From NCBI GenBank assembly GCA_964304625.1, contig OZ199839.1:10354001-10418000 (forward strand): a stretch of 64,000 bases of DNA. The letters run 5' to 3'. Shown piece by piece: positions 37,501 to 49,784 of the stretch (the first letter of the stretch is position 1; the number at the start of each line of letters is the position of its first letter). The notes beneath the pieces were generated by a model that saw only the letters and a list, made by a program, of their open reading frames with translations, was not told the origin of the DNA and did no database searches. Source of the DNA: Kudoa neothunni (taxonomy: Eukaryota > Cnidaria). The position numbers and the translations under genes were made by a program.

Positions 37501-38196
37501 GCATCTCTCAATAAACTCACATCTTTCTGCGGGCTGATCGCATTTGATAGTCTCCTTGTAAGATGAAAATAATTCATTTTTATAGGGGAATTTTATTTGA
37601 CACTCTGCGTTAATATTTTTAAACAGCGGCGATGAAAGACGTATGTTATTGTTTTGATCCAATTTCACATCAATTTTCGCTTTCAGTGGATCTATTTATT
37701 AGTTTCAGTTATAATACAATATACTAGTTTGTGCAGATATATATATAGAATATATAAACAAACTACCGCTTTCGACAATAGACGTTAATGTCTGCTCACA
37801 ATTGTCCGACCACAACTTCAATTCATACTTTTCCATTCTATCCACCTCATGAACCAAAATTTTACACACGTTGTCGTAACATTTCACTCGATTATTTTTT
37901 GCATATTTGATTAGACTGTGCAGTTTGTGATTGGTTAGCGTCCACGATGCATTTAAATACGGATAGATGCTTTGATCTGTAGAAAGGATTGCAACGGACA
38001 CCTCCAACACATCTGTGTTAAAAATATAACCGTTGGATAGTGTGCAGTGGTTTTGATGTTGGCCTAATGTTAAAGCATTATCTTATCTATTTACTATAGG
38101 CTGTGTGGAAAAATATCAAATACCTTTTGCTGAATTTGTTAATAACAATAAAACGATAATTTGAAAAATATTAATTCCATATTTGACTGATTTCAT
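15747..38196 (-). CDS. Giant adhesion GPCR with a tandem-module ectodomain (one gene model)
   Basis: A cell-surface receptor of the adhesion (class B2) GPCR type. In order it has a signal peptide, about 27 extracellular modules of roughly 100 residues, a GAIN-like region with a GPS motif, and seven helices. I infer a single gene because all recognisable exons lie on the minus strand, because nearly every module boundary I checked is a phase-1 intron, and because only one signal peptide (38196) and one membrane domain (15747) were seen. Small introns are about 45-60 nt. Four long ones (about 31.16-32.28, 25.93-29.86, 20.3-24.2 and 18.7-20.0 kb) separate exon groups, and the second holds a piggyBac copy. 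The product would exceed 3000 residues. Modules often carry a C-x4-C motif followed by alternating hydrophobics, and a Trp about 40 residues earlier. Alternatively these are two or more tandem genes. Exon phase favours one, but transcripts would decide. Confidence 0.7.
16573..17674 (-). other. GAIN-like region, GPS motif and TM1 of the adhesion GPCR
   Basis: Exons in this interval read DIDWNDILVNPTSS, then NAEVFIDSWLKSES, then a long exon (about 17367 down to 16870) with YYEMNAVNPYS and INLTDIADPPLP. A 55-nt phase-1 intron joins KCYTLNR to KWLRLGNKILCP. The GPS is VTCSCNHTTSYAMLFD, the C-x-C-x-H-x-T-x-(Y/F)-A-x-L signature that precedes TM1. The residues at the usual autoproteolysis site (HL/HT then T/S) read H-T-T here, so cleavage is plausible but not certain. 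Confidence 0.88.
17743..18705 (-). other. Three membrane-proximal ectodomain modules, two with broken frames
   Basis: Exon 18077-18367 is intact (LKIYITLREPLESIGLTITF, then YVDCDGLHCNFQI with the C-x4-C motif). Exon 18423-18705 starts NYNINHSVNNKNLAIKITL, then MDIEWML, and only in another frame gives ECNSRICNIEI. Exon 17743-18019 starts VPTDFALQARYLDGELYLDF, then MEWELIKMND, and in other frames gives SCVEKKCTLLV and YKSTCLIDKSPIRIKLG. The changes fall in or next to A-runs (near 18625, 17885 and 17810). All three exons have phase-1 ends. Confidence 0.75.
20003..20290 (-). other. Isolated intact ectodomain module exon
   Basis: A complete phase-1 exon (acceptor tgttag, donor gtattt) starting AKVNYRISRDYKISTENAVG and containing LNCSNLVCSLLL, the C-x4-C hairpin. 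It ends SDITIVRG at the donor, as the other modules do. It lies alone between two long AT-rich introns. Confidence 0.8.
21262..21540 (-). pseudogene. Dead copy of an ectodomain module exon
   Basis: Read on the minus strand this gives INSISFTVHFCQNTQA, an in-frame stop, then TISKWKLFLCGSETSSEPHS, then ECHSSECTFVV and VDVFSWSGQLRTQ. The Trp and the C-x4-C motif are placed as in the intact modules. The internal stop and the lack of a GT donor after the module (it ends IAFPSE and a stop) mark it as a decayed or unused exon inside the 3.9-kb intron. Confidence 0.6.
22648..22677. repeat. Short (ATAA)n microsatellite
   Basis: About seven perfect copies of AAAT/ATAA inside a long intron of the receptor gene. 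Confidence 0.8.
23140..23183 (+). repeat. Decayed piggyBac-like end
   Basis: TTAACCTTTTCCGCGC begins at a TTAA and continues with GTGCAAAAATCTTACGCGTA. This aligns with the end at 15103-15169 read on the minus strand (GTGCGAAAAAATTACGCGTG). It looks like an old copy of the same family in a receptor intron. No second end was found. Confidence 0.35.
24201..25931 (-). other. Block of five ectodomain modules
   Basis: From the N-terminal side, the C-x4-C motifs read NCLDKVCNYSV (about 25710), ECNNEICDIKF (about 25385), DCSNYRCDTFT (about 25010), ECIERVCVLIL (about 24650) and CEANFCDFQL (about 24310). Tryptophans lie about 30-40 residues before some of them (LKWQLY, IKWRLIVED, FRWNLKYL). The modules at 25.7, 24.7 and 24.3 kb each need one frame change, near short runs of A, C and G respectively. 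The other two are open throughout. Ends are phase 1 (for example ...IIHNG at a gtaatt donor, 24893). Confidence 0.78.
26763..29183 (+). mobile_element. Decayed piggyBac transposon in an intron of the receptor gene
   Basis: The 2.4-kb interval starts TTAACCCTCCCCCACG (26763) and ends CGAGGGTTAA (29183), so it has TTAA duplications and inverted CCCT ends. Both ends carry a related subterminal block (AAGGGATGAATTATGCACTCC on the left, shown in parts, and GGGGATGCATTTTACTCCCC on the right). The length is normal for piggyBac. A transposase remnant lies at 27844-28190 on the plus strand. The insertion falls in the large intron between receptor exons 29867-30145 and about 25931. Confidence 0.75.
27844..28190 (+). 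pseudogene. piggyBac transposase fragment (DDE_Tnp_1_7 family)
   Basis: The frame reads SEIIINYNQTKGGL, then KYSCAFIIRRWLFSMFMDLI and DVPAFNAYIIR. This matches the piggyBac core around KP.II.DYN.TKGGVD, YSCKRKTRRWP and NM.D.A..NAYV. The third catalytic-region Asp (DYN) is replaced by Asn. Upstream and downstream parts are too decayed to follow. It is part of the 26763-29183 element. Confidence 0.75.
29867..38012 (-). other. N-terminal block of about nineteen ectodomain module exons
   Basis: This block is almost entirely open. Exons (high to low coordinate) end near 37773, 37411, 37040, 36703, 36300, 35999, 35667, 35027, 34685, 34340, 34000, 33665, 33322, 32963, 32645, 32289, 30529, 30188 and 29867, mostly as G plus a gta donor. 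The 35027-35605 and 30529-31150 exons are about 200 residues and look like double modules. C-x4-C motifs occur in the first module (KCYDNVCKILV) and in modules near 33080 (TCVQHSCHMLL), 32735 (RCVDRLCVLTL), 30640 (NCFKKTCELHL) and 29985 (TCMDLMCQLEI). The middle modules (33.3-37.7 kb) are more divergent, with extra cysteines. Many have an SxxY.I...S pattern before the end, like the late strands of a fibronectin-III fold. This is inference from pattern, not a domain hit. Confidence 0.78.
38124..38196 (-). other. Signal-peptide exon of the receptor gene
   Basis: It reads MKSVKYGINIFQIIVLLLLT followed by NSAK, a basic start, hydrophobic core and small residues. It ends with a phase-1 donor (gtattt) that matches the phase of the next exon (starting VLEVSVAIL at 38010). 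Confidence 0.85.
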
Positions 38197-40117
38197 ATTA
38201 TATTTGTTGATAAAGTTCCACAATTCTTTCTGCTAAATTCACAACCAATATTGTAAATTTAGTTGTGTGAATCCTCGCCGTGAACTCAACAATTTTAATC
38301 CTGGTTCAGTTATACCCCAAAATTTGTAAAATATTGATTATTCCTTCGAAATTATATCTGAATATTTATACTACCTTTGCCCTACTCGATATTTGACCCC
38401 ATTTAAAATTTGTGATATAACGACCCCTTAAATTTGAAGAGGATTATCAACATATAAAATTTCCATTTTATTTTTGTAACAATTTTACCGACTATACTAT
38501 ATGTTAATAACAAAATAAAATTGTGTACAAATATGAAAATTTTAAAATGTCATTATATTCGTTGACAGAATAAATAATTTTACACTACTTGAGGATATAT
38601 CCACTCACAACCGTAGAATAAAATAAATATATTATGCATTCGCTTTCGATAACGACCAGCATACAGAGGTATATTTAAATTCTTTAGGGTAAAAACTTGT
38701 CTGTTATATAGTTAATATGAATTATTTGGATAAAACCATTAATCAAACCCGACCGACCGTCTGTGCATGCGCGTATATACCTTAATATGGTGAACGTTAC
38801 GTTACTTGAAGATTAAACTGCAACCAATCTGTTAAAACTAAATAAATGCGTTATTTTTCTATCAAATAGCAATTTTTATTCATTCTTAGCAATATGTCGT
38901 TTCAAAACACACCTTTACAGAATCAAAATTGAATAAACCAAAACGTGTGGCGTTTCTTATATGAATGCGAAATGGAATATACAAATGAATAGATTGCTGA
39001 GTGTGCAGTTGTTCTCAAATCATGGATTAGGCGAATTTTAAAACGAAATAAATAAGTTATTTGTCCAGTCAGTAGAAAATTATGACCGCCTATCAAAATT
39101 TTTCATTGTGCAAAGAGCATTCATTCAACGTTTAATAGGTGATGATTGCACAACAAATTTTGCGAAAATTGTCTAGAAACTCCTTTTCCTGACATGTTAT
39201 AGCGCTTTTTTTTAGATCCAAATGAGATGCTCTTTTATCAATAGATATCAGTTGTAGGAAATAGAAATTCTTCCGAAAATGATAATTATTTAATGCCATT
39301 ATGGAAGGTCCAAATGAAATTATGCCTAAACAATATCTAAATTACTACAACCATTCAGACTTATATTTTAATAGTTTTTCAAACTTAGATACTATTGATA
39401 ACTGACAAAATATTTCGACAACAATCTTTTCACTATAGATGGATGGTCATTGTGACCTCAGATTATTCTAATATTTTAAAACAATTTTTTAAAAATATTA
39501 CGATATTTTTAATTTAAGTAAATTAATATAATTACAAAATAACCAAATTAAAAAAAACGTTCCTCATCTTTCTTTAGATACTTGTAAGAATCCTCACTAC
39601 ATGTGAATGTCATGGATTTTATGTGGAGAAATGATGATAACATTAGCGTTTTTGATAATGGAATGCGAACCTTGTATATCTAGATCATGGTTTCATAATC
39701 AGGAGTAAATTTAAATTAGGTGACACCAAAGTTGGATACGAGAAATTTTTGGGTAATGAGGCTTCTTATGTGCTTAAGTATTTGTAAGGAGTCATATTAT
39801 TCAGGGCTATTGAACTCAATTAAACTGTTGTAAGAAATACTTAAAATATTTTAATTATAAGTACTTAACGGTTATATATAAAATTATAGTCAGTCCTTTT
39901 CTTTTATGACTGGCTCATTTATCTCTTAGAAATGTGTGCTAATAATACTTTAGTAAGTATACAACCCTAAAGTAGATAGAGATTTAGCTTCCAAGTTAAG
40001 AAAATAAATTTAGATTTTTCACCAGGTTCAAGGGCAAATTTGAAAAAAAGGTTGAGGACCATTGGTCTAACTGAATTCTAAAATTGCCTAGTTATATCAT
40101 AGTTGGTCGTAATATGT
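38197..40117. other. Spacer upstream of the receptor gene
   Basis: AT-rich. The receptor promoter should be at the left edge. Between about 38880 and 39330 the sequence is less AT-rich and has short open pieces in several plus frames (for example ECAVVLKSWIRRI). They do not join into anything I recognise and may be an old transposon. No gene is supported. Confidence 0.4.
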
Positions 40118-41943
40118 TTAACCCTTTAATGCACTAAAAATCGACTGCACTCCTATGAATACGAATTTTGGGTTAAAAAATTACCACTGATTTTTATTTC
40201 TCCTTTCGAGCCATAAAAAATATTTGATATCATACACTAAAAATAGGCAAAATCCCAAAGCTAGATTCGGCTGTAAAACAACCAACATCCCCTGTAGTAA
40301 TTCTCATAATCCTCATAATCCTACGAAAACTGTATTAGGTAAAATCCAACATGACAATTTTCGACTGAGGCCTAATGCTTGAGTAGATTTTACATTTGTA
40401 TCATGTAACAAATATTATAATTATTATTTGCGCGACGAAATAAAATATTTAAAGATAATAAGATTTACAAACACTCAGAATGAATTTTGCAATGGTGTTT
40501 CGTACATCCGAGACAAACAGTAATGGATTTCTTATCAATTTTCCTTTGACAAAATTCGCAACTTGAGCATCATATTCATGAATTTGGTTTGTTGTGTTGT
40601 GTTGTAGAGGAATAGATAAGGAAGAGTTCTTAGGATTTTGGACTTCACGTATATTTCTTTCAACTAATGGAGGGATATGATAATTTTCAAAAACTTTATC
40701 CTAACCATATTATCATCAATGTTTTTTTGTATATGAAAAACACATTTATAAATAATAAATCCATTAAATAAAAAAAGCCATCATTGGCCGTCATTGCTGA
40801 TTGTGGATTGAGCCGAATTAATATTTAATTATATGTATGAATATTTTGCAAATTAATAATTTACTCAGAAACTTCAATGTTATGACACAACTTGGTCGAT
40901 GTGTTGAAAAATTCCCTCATTCGATTGCTTCTGGCGGTTTTGATAATTCTAGAAAAAGAAAAGCGTTTATCAGAGATAATTGAAATAAAGATGTGCTATA
41001 TTTTCCAATGAAACGAAAACTATTTTGCCGATAAACAAAGCTCAAAACGGCGATTATCGATAATTTCAAACAATTGTATTACAGTCATTTTTTGATTTTT
41101 GAATTAAGCATAACAACTATACCTAGATGAGGTTATATTTTTATGTACGACTATTCATTCACTAAATTAAGAAAAATTAGTCAATGAGATAATATTTAGC
41201 TTGATTTTAAATAAGATGAGCATTTCTTGAAAATTAATAACAAACGTTTGTGATTATAACTTGGCATTGGATATCACCAACATCAGTCTCTTTTTAACAT
41301 TCAAGCATTCAGAATTCCAGCTCAAATACTCTTCGTAATAATTCCAAAATGGTTCATGATCATGATAAACTGTGTCATATCGCTAATAATGATGAAAAAC
41401 TCCAAAAACTTGGTCTGAATTAGAGTATATCATGTTAAAATGTGTTTATTTTCACAAATAAACAGCATGTTCTTTTTAGCCTCAATTTCTATACTACATG
41501 GGTTTTAATAATTCATTATTAAGATGTATGTATAAGTGTAACTTGGCTTTGGTGAACTTTTACTGTAGATATTTTAACTTGAAATAAAGCATTGTTGCAA
41601 GTATAAAATTACCTCTTCAAGTATTCCCTGCAATGAAAATGATTACGATTAATTTCATTTTTTGTGGGTTTGCAATAACTTCAAATTTATCCATCAGATA
41701 AACCTAAACTTTGATGTATATATAATAAGTACCACTTATCTATCAACTGTTAAGAAAAAAAATCTGGGAATATTCTTTACCCCGAAAAATCATCGGAGTG
41801 CAAACACGTTATAATTTTTTTGATTTTATATTTTCAGCCATAATAATTTGATATCATATATTTCTTATCTTTTTGGAAAAAACTCGTATCCTATGGAGAG
41901 CAAACAAATCACGTATACAACCAATAACTTCTCGTTGGGGTAA
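40118..41943 (-). mobile_element. Second decayed piggyBac-like element
   Basis: The left end is TTAACCCTTTAATGCAC (40118). The right end, read inverted, is TTTTACCCCAACGAG (41943), so its TTAA is mutated. Inverted subterminal blocks match: TGCACTCCTATGAATACGA on the left and TGCTCTCCATAGGATACGA on the right. A transposase C-terminus lies at 40465-40569 on the minus strand. Internal direct similarity (CATAATAATTTGATATCATA near 41835 and a near copy at 40210) adds to the repeat structure. Confidence 0.6.
40465..40569 (-). pseudogene. Cysteine-rich C-terminus of a piggyBac transposase
   Basis: The frame CSSCEFCQRK, KKSITVCLGCTKHHCKIHSE, CL and stop gives the C-x2-C-x2-C ... C-x2-C ... H-x-C-x2-H-x2-C zinc-binding tail that ends piggyBac transposases. 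It sits near the left end of the 40118-41943 element and reads outward toward it, as expected for an element in minus orientation. Upstream coding is too decayed to trace. Confidence 0.65.
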
Positions 41944-42160
41944 AAATTTACTCCAAATTCATTAGAAGGTTTAATTGACATTTAATATAAGAATACAAAA
42001 ATTTGGGGGAAAGTAGAGAATGAGTTAGCTCAAAAGCATTCTATAGCCAACTTGGTTAAGTGAATACAAGACCTGGAAATGGTGCACACAGACAAAAATA
42101 AAAGAATCAAATAGTTAAACTTTGTCAAAAATATTGGAATTTAAAATATATCCATTCAAT

Positions 42161-43782
<1,622 letters not shown>

Positions 43783-46064
43783 TAGAACAATGTGTCGTGC
43801 CCCGAACACAGAACGAATAGGAATTAGTGGATTTATTTAAAAACAACGCCAACACCTTTGAATAATCAAATACCTTAGCCAGGTGTGTGGATGGAATTCT
43901 TTAATTAATTAAATTAATTGATTAAATTGTTTAGGAATACGTTGATACTTATCGAATGAGATTGTACATACGAGTTTCGTTTGGTAAGGAATAATTTTTA
44001 AAAAGAAGTTTCACTCTAAGAGATCTATAACGGAATCACATTCATTTGACTGTGTTTGAAAAATTTAATCTGTATGTAATTAAATCTCTATTAAAAGTAA
44101 GCCGAATGTTAAGTATTTAATCAGTATGGGAAATGTCCAATCATCCACACAAACGTAATTTTCCAATCTCTCAAATGAGTTTATCGACAATTTAATCTAG
44201 GTATAGAAGAAGAGGTTCGAGGGTGGGCCGCTCAAATAATTTAAACCTCGTGTCATATGATGACCTTCGAATTCATCTACTATTTAATGTTCATCGAATC
44301 TCGGATTATTTCTCAGTAGGTTTAATCCTTTGAACATCGAATTTAATTCAGTGGCTGAAAAATATTTTGTACTATTTAGGTTTAATTATGAATAATTTTA
44401 TAGTCAACTAGCGCTAATGCCAAGCTTTTCCCGCTACTATTGGATGGAAAATTTTAACTTTTTAATTTTTCTATTTTCATTGATGCATTTTAAAACCTGT
44501 CATTATTTTTGCAATGTGATTATTTAGATATAAACAGACGTATTTGGGGAAATTAATGAGTATTTTTAAGTTTATTTCACAAATTATTATTGACCAAAAA
44601 TATAATGACTTTAATTTTATGAGCAATTTAATTAACGATTAAAGTTCATTTATTTATTTATTTATTAAACAAAATCATTAAGTAACTTAAATAGGACTTT
44701 CAGCTCTTATCTAAATCTTACGAGAAAAATTGATGTATACTGTAAGTAACCAATAGTATGCAGTTAAACTGCGCGCGTGGTTATTTGTATTTGTGTTTTC
44801 TTTATTTTTTAACATGAGTAATATAATTAATTTTTAAATTTGAATCACTAAAAATACATTATTAATATTATTTGGTCGAAAATAATTTGTAAACTCTGTT
44901 TGAACCATACCTTTTGATAAAATATTTATATGCTTTTACATTGGGATAGAATTTATTAAAAGGTCGGTCCTATGGCATTATCAGTATTTTTATATATTGA
45001 CCCTGGAAATTTTAAAATAATTGACCTTAGCGTTTAATTTGGGTACAGCGTATACTGTAAAATGTCTGATGACGAGTATTATTGCGTTTTTATAAACTTT
45101 GGTTACGTCGTATTGAGGAAAGTGTGAACCATCGGTTACCTACTGTTGTTTTATATTTAAAAAAATATATAACCAACCCCCATGCTTTCTATTTGGAACA
45201 TGCGCACATGTCGAACTTCGTTTTACCGAAATTGTAATATCTGAAAGGAAAATTATAGATTACAACATTTCCGAATAAACGATGTTCCATTGTATACAAA
45301 AATTAGCACAAATTATGTATACATCGCCCAAAGTGGGAGTTATTCTGTGTTGAAAGTCCCCTGAAACAACAATAATTGTTTTAATTTCCTCAAGTAAATA
45401 TTTAGAGATCACTCGCATTATAAATGGAAAATTTAAAATATAATACTTATAACAATATTAAAAAGCATCAACCTAAAATTTATAAATAATATATCAACAT
45501 AAAAAATAATAAAAACATTGTTACTTATTATACCGCTATTTCACGAAAATTCTATTTTTACTACACTTTTATGTTGGATAAAATACAGCTTTTAAAAAAC
45601 TTATCATTTAAAAATTTATTTACGATAATTTTTTTATACAAATTTCAGATGTAATTAATTCAGAATGTTGGTCATATTGTCATGAGAAAAATTTTGTGAT
45701 CAAATATTAATCACAAAATGATTATAACTATTTTTTAAATTAAAATAACTTAAACCAAAAATATATAAACTATAAAAAGTGATAATCTATTGTAATTTTT
45801 ATTTAAATGGCTCATAGTCGGTATATCAATTATGATAGAGAAGATAATTTATAATAAGATGTGTAAGATTTAATTAAACGTTCGGGTCGTATAATTATGC
45901 AACGACCCATCCCAAAAAATATTATTAAGGCGTACAATAAATGTAGAAGTTAATGTGTGCACAATAAAATATGTTTTCATTGGTTATTGGAAACATAATG
46001 TAGATTTCACGCGTGCCGACGATGTTGTATTCGGGATTTGCACCAAAATTAGATGTTTCCATAA
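43783..46064. other. AT-rich spacer, no gene seen
   Basis: It contains the 5' region of PDHB at its left edge, then low-complexity sequence. No gene is supported. Confidence 0.45.
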
Positions 46065-46169
46065 TTAGCTGAATACTTCCTCTCGGTATTCTTTTATTTT
46101 CTTGCGAACATTCGTGAAAGAATCGACGAAAAAACGATGTGCAGAAAGGTGTTTTTTAGGTGCCACATT
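46065..46169 (-). pseudogene. Possible HMG-box N-terminal fragment
   Basis: Between two stops the minus frame reads NVAPKKHLSAHRFFVDSFTN then VRKKIKEYREEVFS. The PKK.LSA..FF...F...V/I.K pattern is that of the first helix of an HMG box (PKRPLSAY.LF). Only about 30 residues are present and no following exon was found, so it is a fragment of a retrocopy, a lone exon or a coincidence. Confidence 0.3.
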
Positions 46170-46748
46170 CTAGCCTATTACTCGTGTGGCTCCTCCAATT
46201 TTAGCGTTAATAATAGATTATTTTCGTCAGAAATGTCCCGAAAAAATCTTATTTACTCTCCTCATCCGTAGCGAAACAAAATTTTCTCCCAAATTTTAAA
46301 GACAAATTTTTCGTCTAATCTCATACGTGGCGGCGTAATAAACACAATAATTCCCACTATGCATCTGAGGACTAGGGACCTGTACTAAATGAGATCCCAA
46401 CGGCTTCCTTAATTTTTAAAAAGTTTTTTAATTAATTCAAGACAAGAGATTACCTCAATAAATGAAAAATTTATACAAATTGGGAATGCGCACAAGCCTC
46501 TGGATTAATAAAGTATTATCGAATCAACTTTCGTAAATACCCAATCAGTTTTATTTTGAAGAAAACCTCCCTTTTCCAGTTAGTAATATAAGAATTTTAA
46601 TTATTAAAAGATTTTAAAGTATATACTCAATAGAAATAAAAATTAACGATACATTACTTAACAAATAATTATCTCTCGATTTTTAGAAGTGTATAATTTT
46701 TAGTTTTAAAAATTTTCGTGTTTGAGTAAAACAAAAAATATTTTTTGA

Positions 46749-46788
46749 GGGGTATGTCAAATACCCCGCCCCGGGTAGGAAGGGTTAA
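46749..46788 (-). repeat. piggyBac-like end with GGGGTA palindrome
   Basis: It ends in GGGTTAA (46782-46788) and has the subterminal palindrome GGGGTATGTCAAATACCCC (46749-46766). This is the same plan as the end at 15103-15169. No matching left end was found, so the rest of the element is lost or unrecognised. Confidence 0.45.
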
Positions 46789-49784
46789 CGAAAATTTTCG
46801 GATATATTTGTTGTGGCGCTGGGTCGGCAACCGATTTGGCCGGAAGAACCAATTATTGATGTGGGAAAAATTTTTCTACTTCCGGAGCCGCATATTAAAT
46901 ATAGGCTCGAAAATAAAAATATTTAATTTTGAAGCCATGAATACATACAATTCAGAAAAATTTGGAGAAAATTATCAAATTAGTCTATCAATGCGTTTTT
47001 CTTTAATGAATTCAACAATTATTTTTATTATTAATATTTTAATACAGGAGGAAATAATAAAAATAAGATAGGTATACACTTGAATTTTTCTGATTACTTC
47101 AAGTAATATTGTAATTTTGTTCTCGATAATTTCCATTATGATGAATTAAAAGTTTTATCATTGACGTCTATACAACAAATATACGGTATAAAATTTATTT
47201 TCTAGTGTATTTTCCTGAATTTAATTATTTCAACAATATTTTATATAGGGTTTTCTTTGTATTAAAACTAAAAACGTTATCTATTACAGGAGAATTCTTT
47301 TTAAAGGATAATATTTAACAAAAATGTATGCAAAATCATTTTTTTTGAAAAAAAGTCGACTCAAAAAAATTTTAAAACTAGAAAAATTATCAACACGTTC
47401 ATAAGTATAATTTAAAGGTTTACAAAAAGTTGTGCATATAAACGAATAAGATGTATTTTGTATAATACTCGAAAAATTTATTATTAAATAGTTTCATTGA
47501 TTATAAATTTTGATTGATGATAACAAATAATTTTGTAGTTTAAAAACGTAGAGAAAATTGAGAACATTTAGATTTATTGACTCGATAACAGTTGTAGCTG
47601 TATAGGACAATGTTCTACTAGAAACTCTTAATATTAATAAGCAATTTTTTCTTTCTATATTTAAATTGTAAGTTGCACATAAAGAAAATTAATTCAAGGT
47701 GGTGACGTTGAGCACCATACATTTATTCATTACCCATATATTTCCATTAGAAAATGATTTGTCATGAAAATTTAAAATTGGAACGTAATAATAGGCTCAG
47801 CGACTGGGAATTATATAATTTCTTCGCCTTAGATATTGCAGTTGATATTATGCACGTAATATGGGGTGTTGCAAGTTGCCGCCCCTGTTGTAGTCGGGTT
47901 GTCGGTTGTTATTTTGGATGGCAAATTCATTTGAAAATCAACCTCGAGTTTTCCGATAATTAGATAATAGCATTGTCTAATTATTATCTATATATTTGAG
48001 GAATTTCTTGTTTATTATCGCTTTTTTTCTTAGAAATGATGACTATGAATTGCTTGTATTTTTTTCTATCTGGCTAAAGATTTTTACATTTGGGGTGGCT
48101 ATTTTTATTTGTTACTGAGTAAAAATCACATAAAACAAATTTTTTTATCCAGGTGAGCGAATTAAGTTGAAAAATCTCTGAGGTTAATTTGTTGAAAGTT
48201 ATTAAAGAAAATAGTGCTGCATATGTATTAAGCAGATAAAACAATCATTAGAAGTTATATCTCTACATTTAACTATTGGTAGTTTCATTAACACTAAAAA
48301 GTATAATATAAAGGAAATAATTTGTTATGATGAAACTACCTTCTTTGATTTAATTATCACTTTTAGTTGGAATGTTGAAACAATTATGAATAGAGTATTC
48401 TGCTGATTATATCTACCAAATAAATAGCTTAGTTCTTTAGAACCAGAAACCATATATCGTAAAATTTAACTTTTCAACATTCTATAGATAGTTAAGGGAA
48501 AGTTTTTTGAAACAAGATAATAATATCATCAAATATCCAAAAAAGCATTACAATATTAAAAAGTGATGTAAATATATTAGTTTTCTCAGATTGTTCAATG
48601 TAAGTGAATGTTTATCGCCTTAATTACATCCAAAGGGCGAAAACAAACATTTTAATATGCATGCGTACAACGAACTAATTCGGCCATGTTGATTATGTTA
48701 TTTTTATTATTGATGCATATGATTCCATATTTAATATTCTATTTTATATCTCTTTGCCTCTTGTAGTCATTTTTACAGGCCATAACACTCACTCGCGTAA
48801 AGCAACCTTTATGCATTCTAATTCTAAAATTTAAGTTTGATTAATGATTTGGACGCGTTATCATTATTTCTCCTTAGCGATTGCGTACTATTTATTTAAG
48901 AAATTTATAAAAATAAGTATGTCACAATTTTTAAAACCATGAGGTGTTCAATTGTAGCAAATATTTAACGTTACTACCAACAAAAATTCTTTGATGAAAC
49001 ACAGACATTCCTACCAGAAATCGATCAATAAATACCACATAATTATAATTTATAATTTTGGGTATAATTATCGGTCGAGCTATAATCTTTAATCGTTAAA
49101 TGTGGTCAATATTCTGTACTTTTACTGTTTTACGCATTTATCCCCTTACCCTGAAGGGATTACGTAACACTGGTTACCAGCTGTAACTACATGAGAATTT
49201 TAAGATAAAATACAATTGAACAATATAGATTATCTCTAAGATTAAAACTTTAAAAATTAATTAAATAATTTCTTTAAATTTTACTCTGATTTTGTTGAGG
49301 TTCGATATCCAGATGAGTTAATCACATTGAATCATGCGCAATCACCAACCAGTGGTTTTTGGGTAAGTGATATAATTATGTGTATTGAAATATCTCAAGT
49401 TTACTCGAATCATTCTTATTATATCATTGAAATCTCATCTTTATTTTTTATAAATTGAAATTGTATTACTATGTATGCAGTAAGGTAAATGAAACAACAC
49501 GTCTACACCTTTATTGCGTAATCAATAATCCGACGACTGGATTATACAATATTCACGTTGAAATTGTCATTTTATGCTCTTTTTGTCATATACAGTGATC
49601 ATAAGACTAAAACCGCAATTAAGTTTTTAATAATTATTAATTTCAAAGTTTCGATTGGATTGTCTAATATCATTACGAAATCGGTATAGATTAAACTTGA
49701 AAGTCGTAATCACGAACGTTCAGAGTGTGGCTGTCGTATTTTTTACGTTGAATAACATTTTCTACCTAATTTGGATCTATTCGA
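46789..49784. other. AT-rich spacer with two hairpins
   Basis: No gene is supported. There is a hairpin with a 9-bp stem at 47956-47984 (ATAATTAGA/TCTAATTAT) and an 11-bp inverted repeat at 48278-48340. The SNX27 promoter should lie at the right edge. Confidence 0.4.
48278..48340. repeat. 11-bp perfect inverted repeat around a 41-nt loop
   Basis: GGTAGTTTCAT (48278-48288) is the exact reverse complement of ATGAAACTACC (48330-48340). The loop is AT-rich. It could be a short transposon-derived foldback or a structured RNA. No function can be given. Confidence 0.5.

Noticed and set aside
39807-40072. A possible hAT element between CAGGGCTATTGAACTC and AAAGGTTGAGGACCATTG
   Set aside because: The right end resembles hAT termini, but the two ends match poorly and no 8-bp duplication is present.
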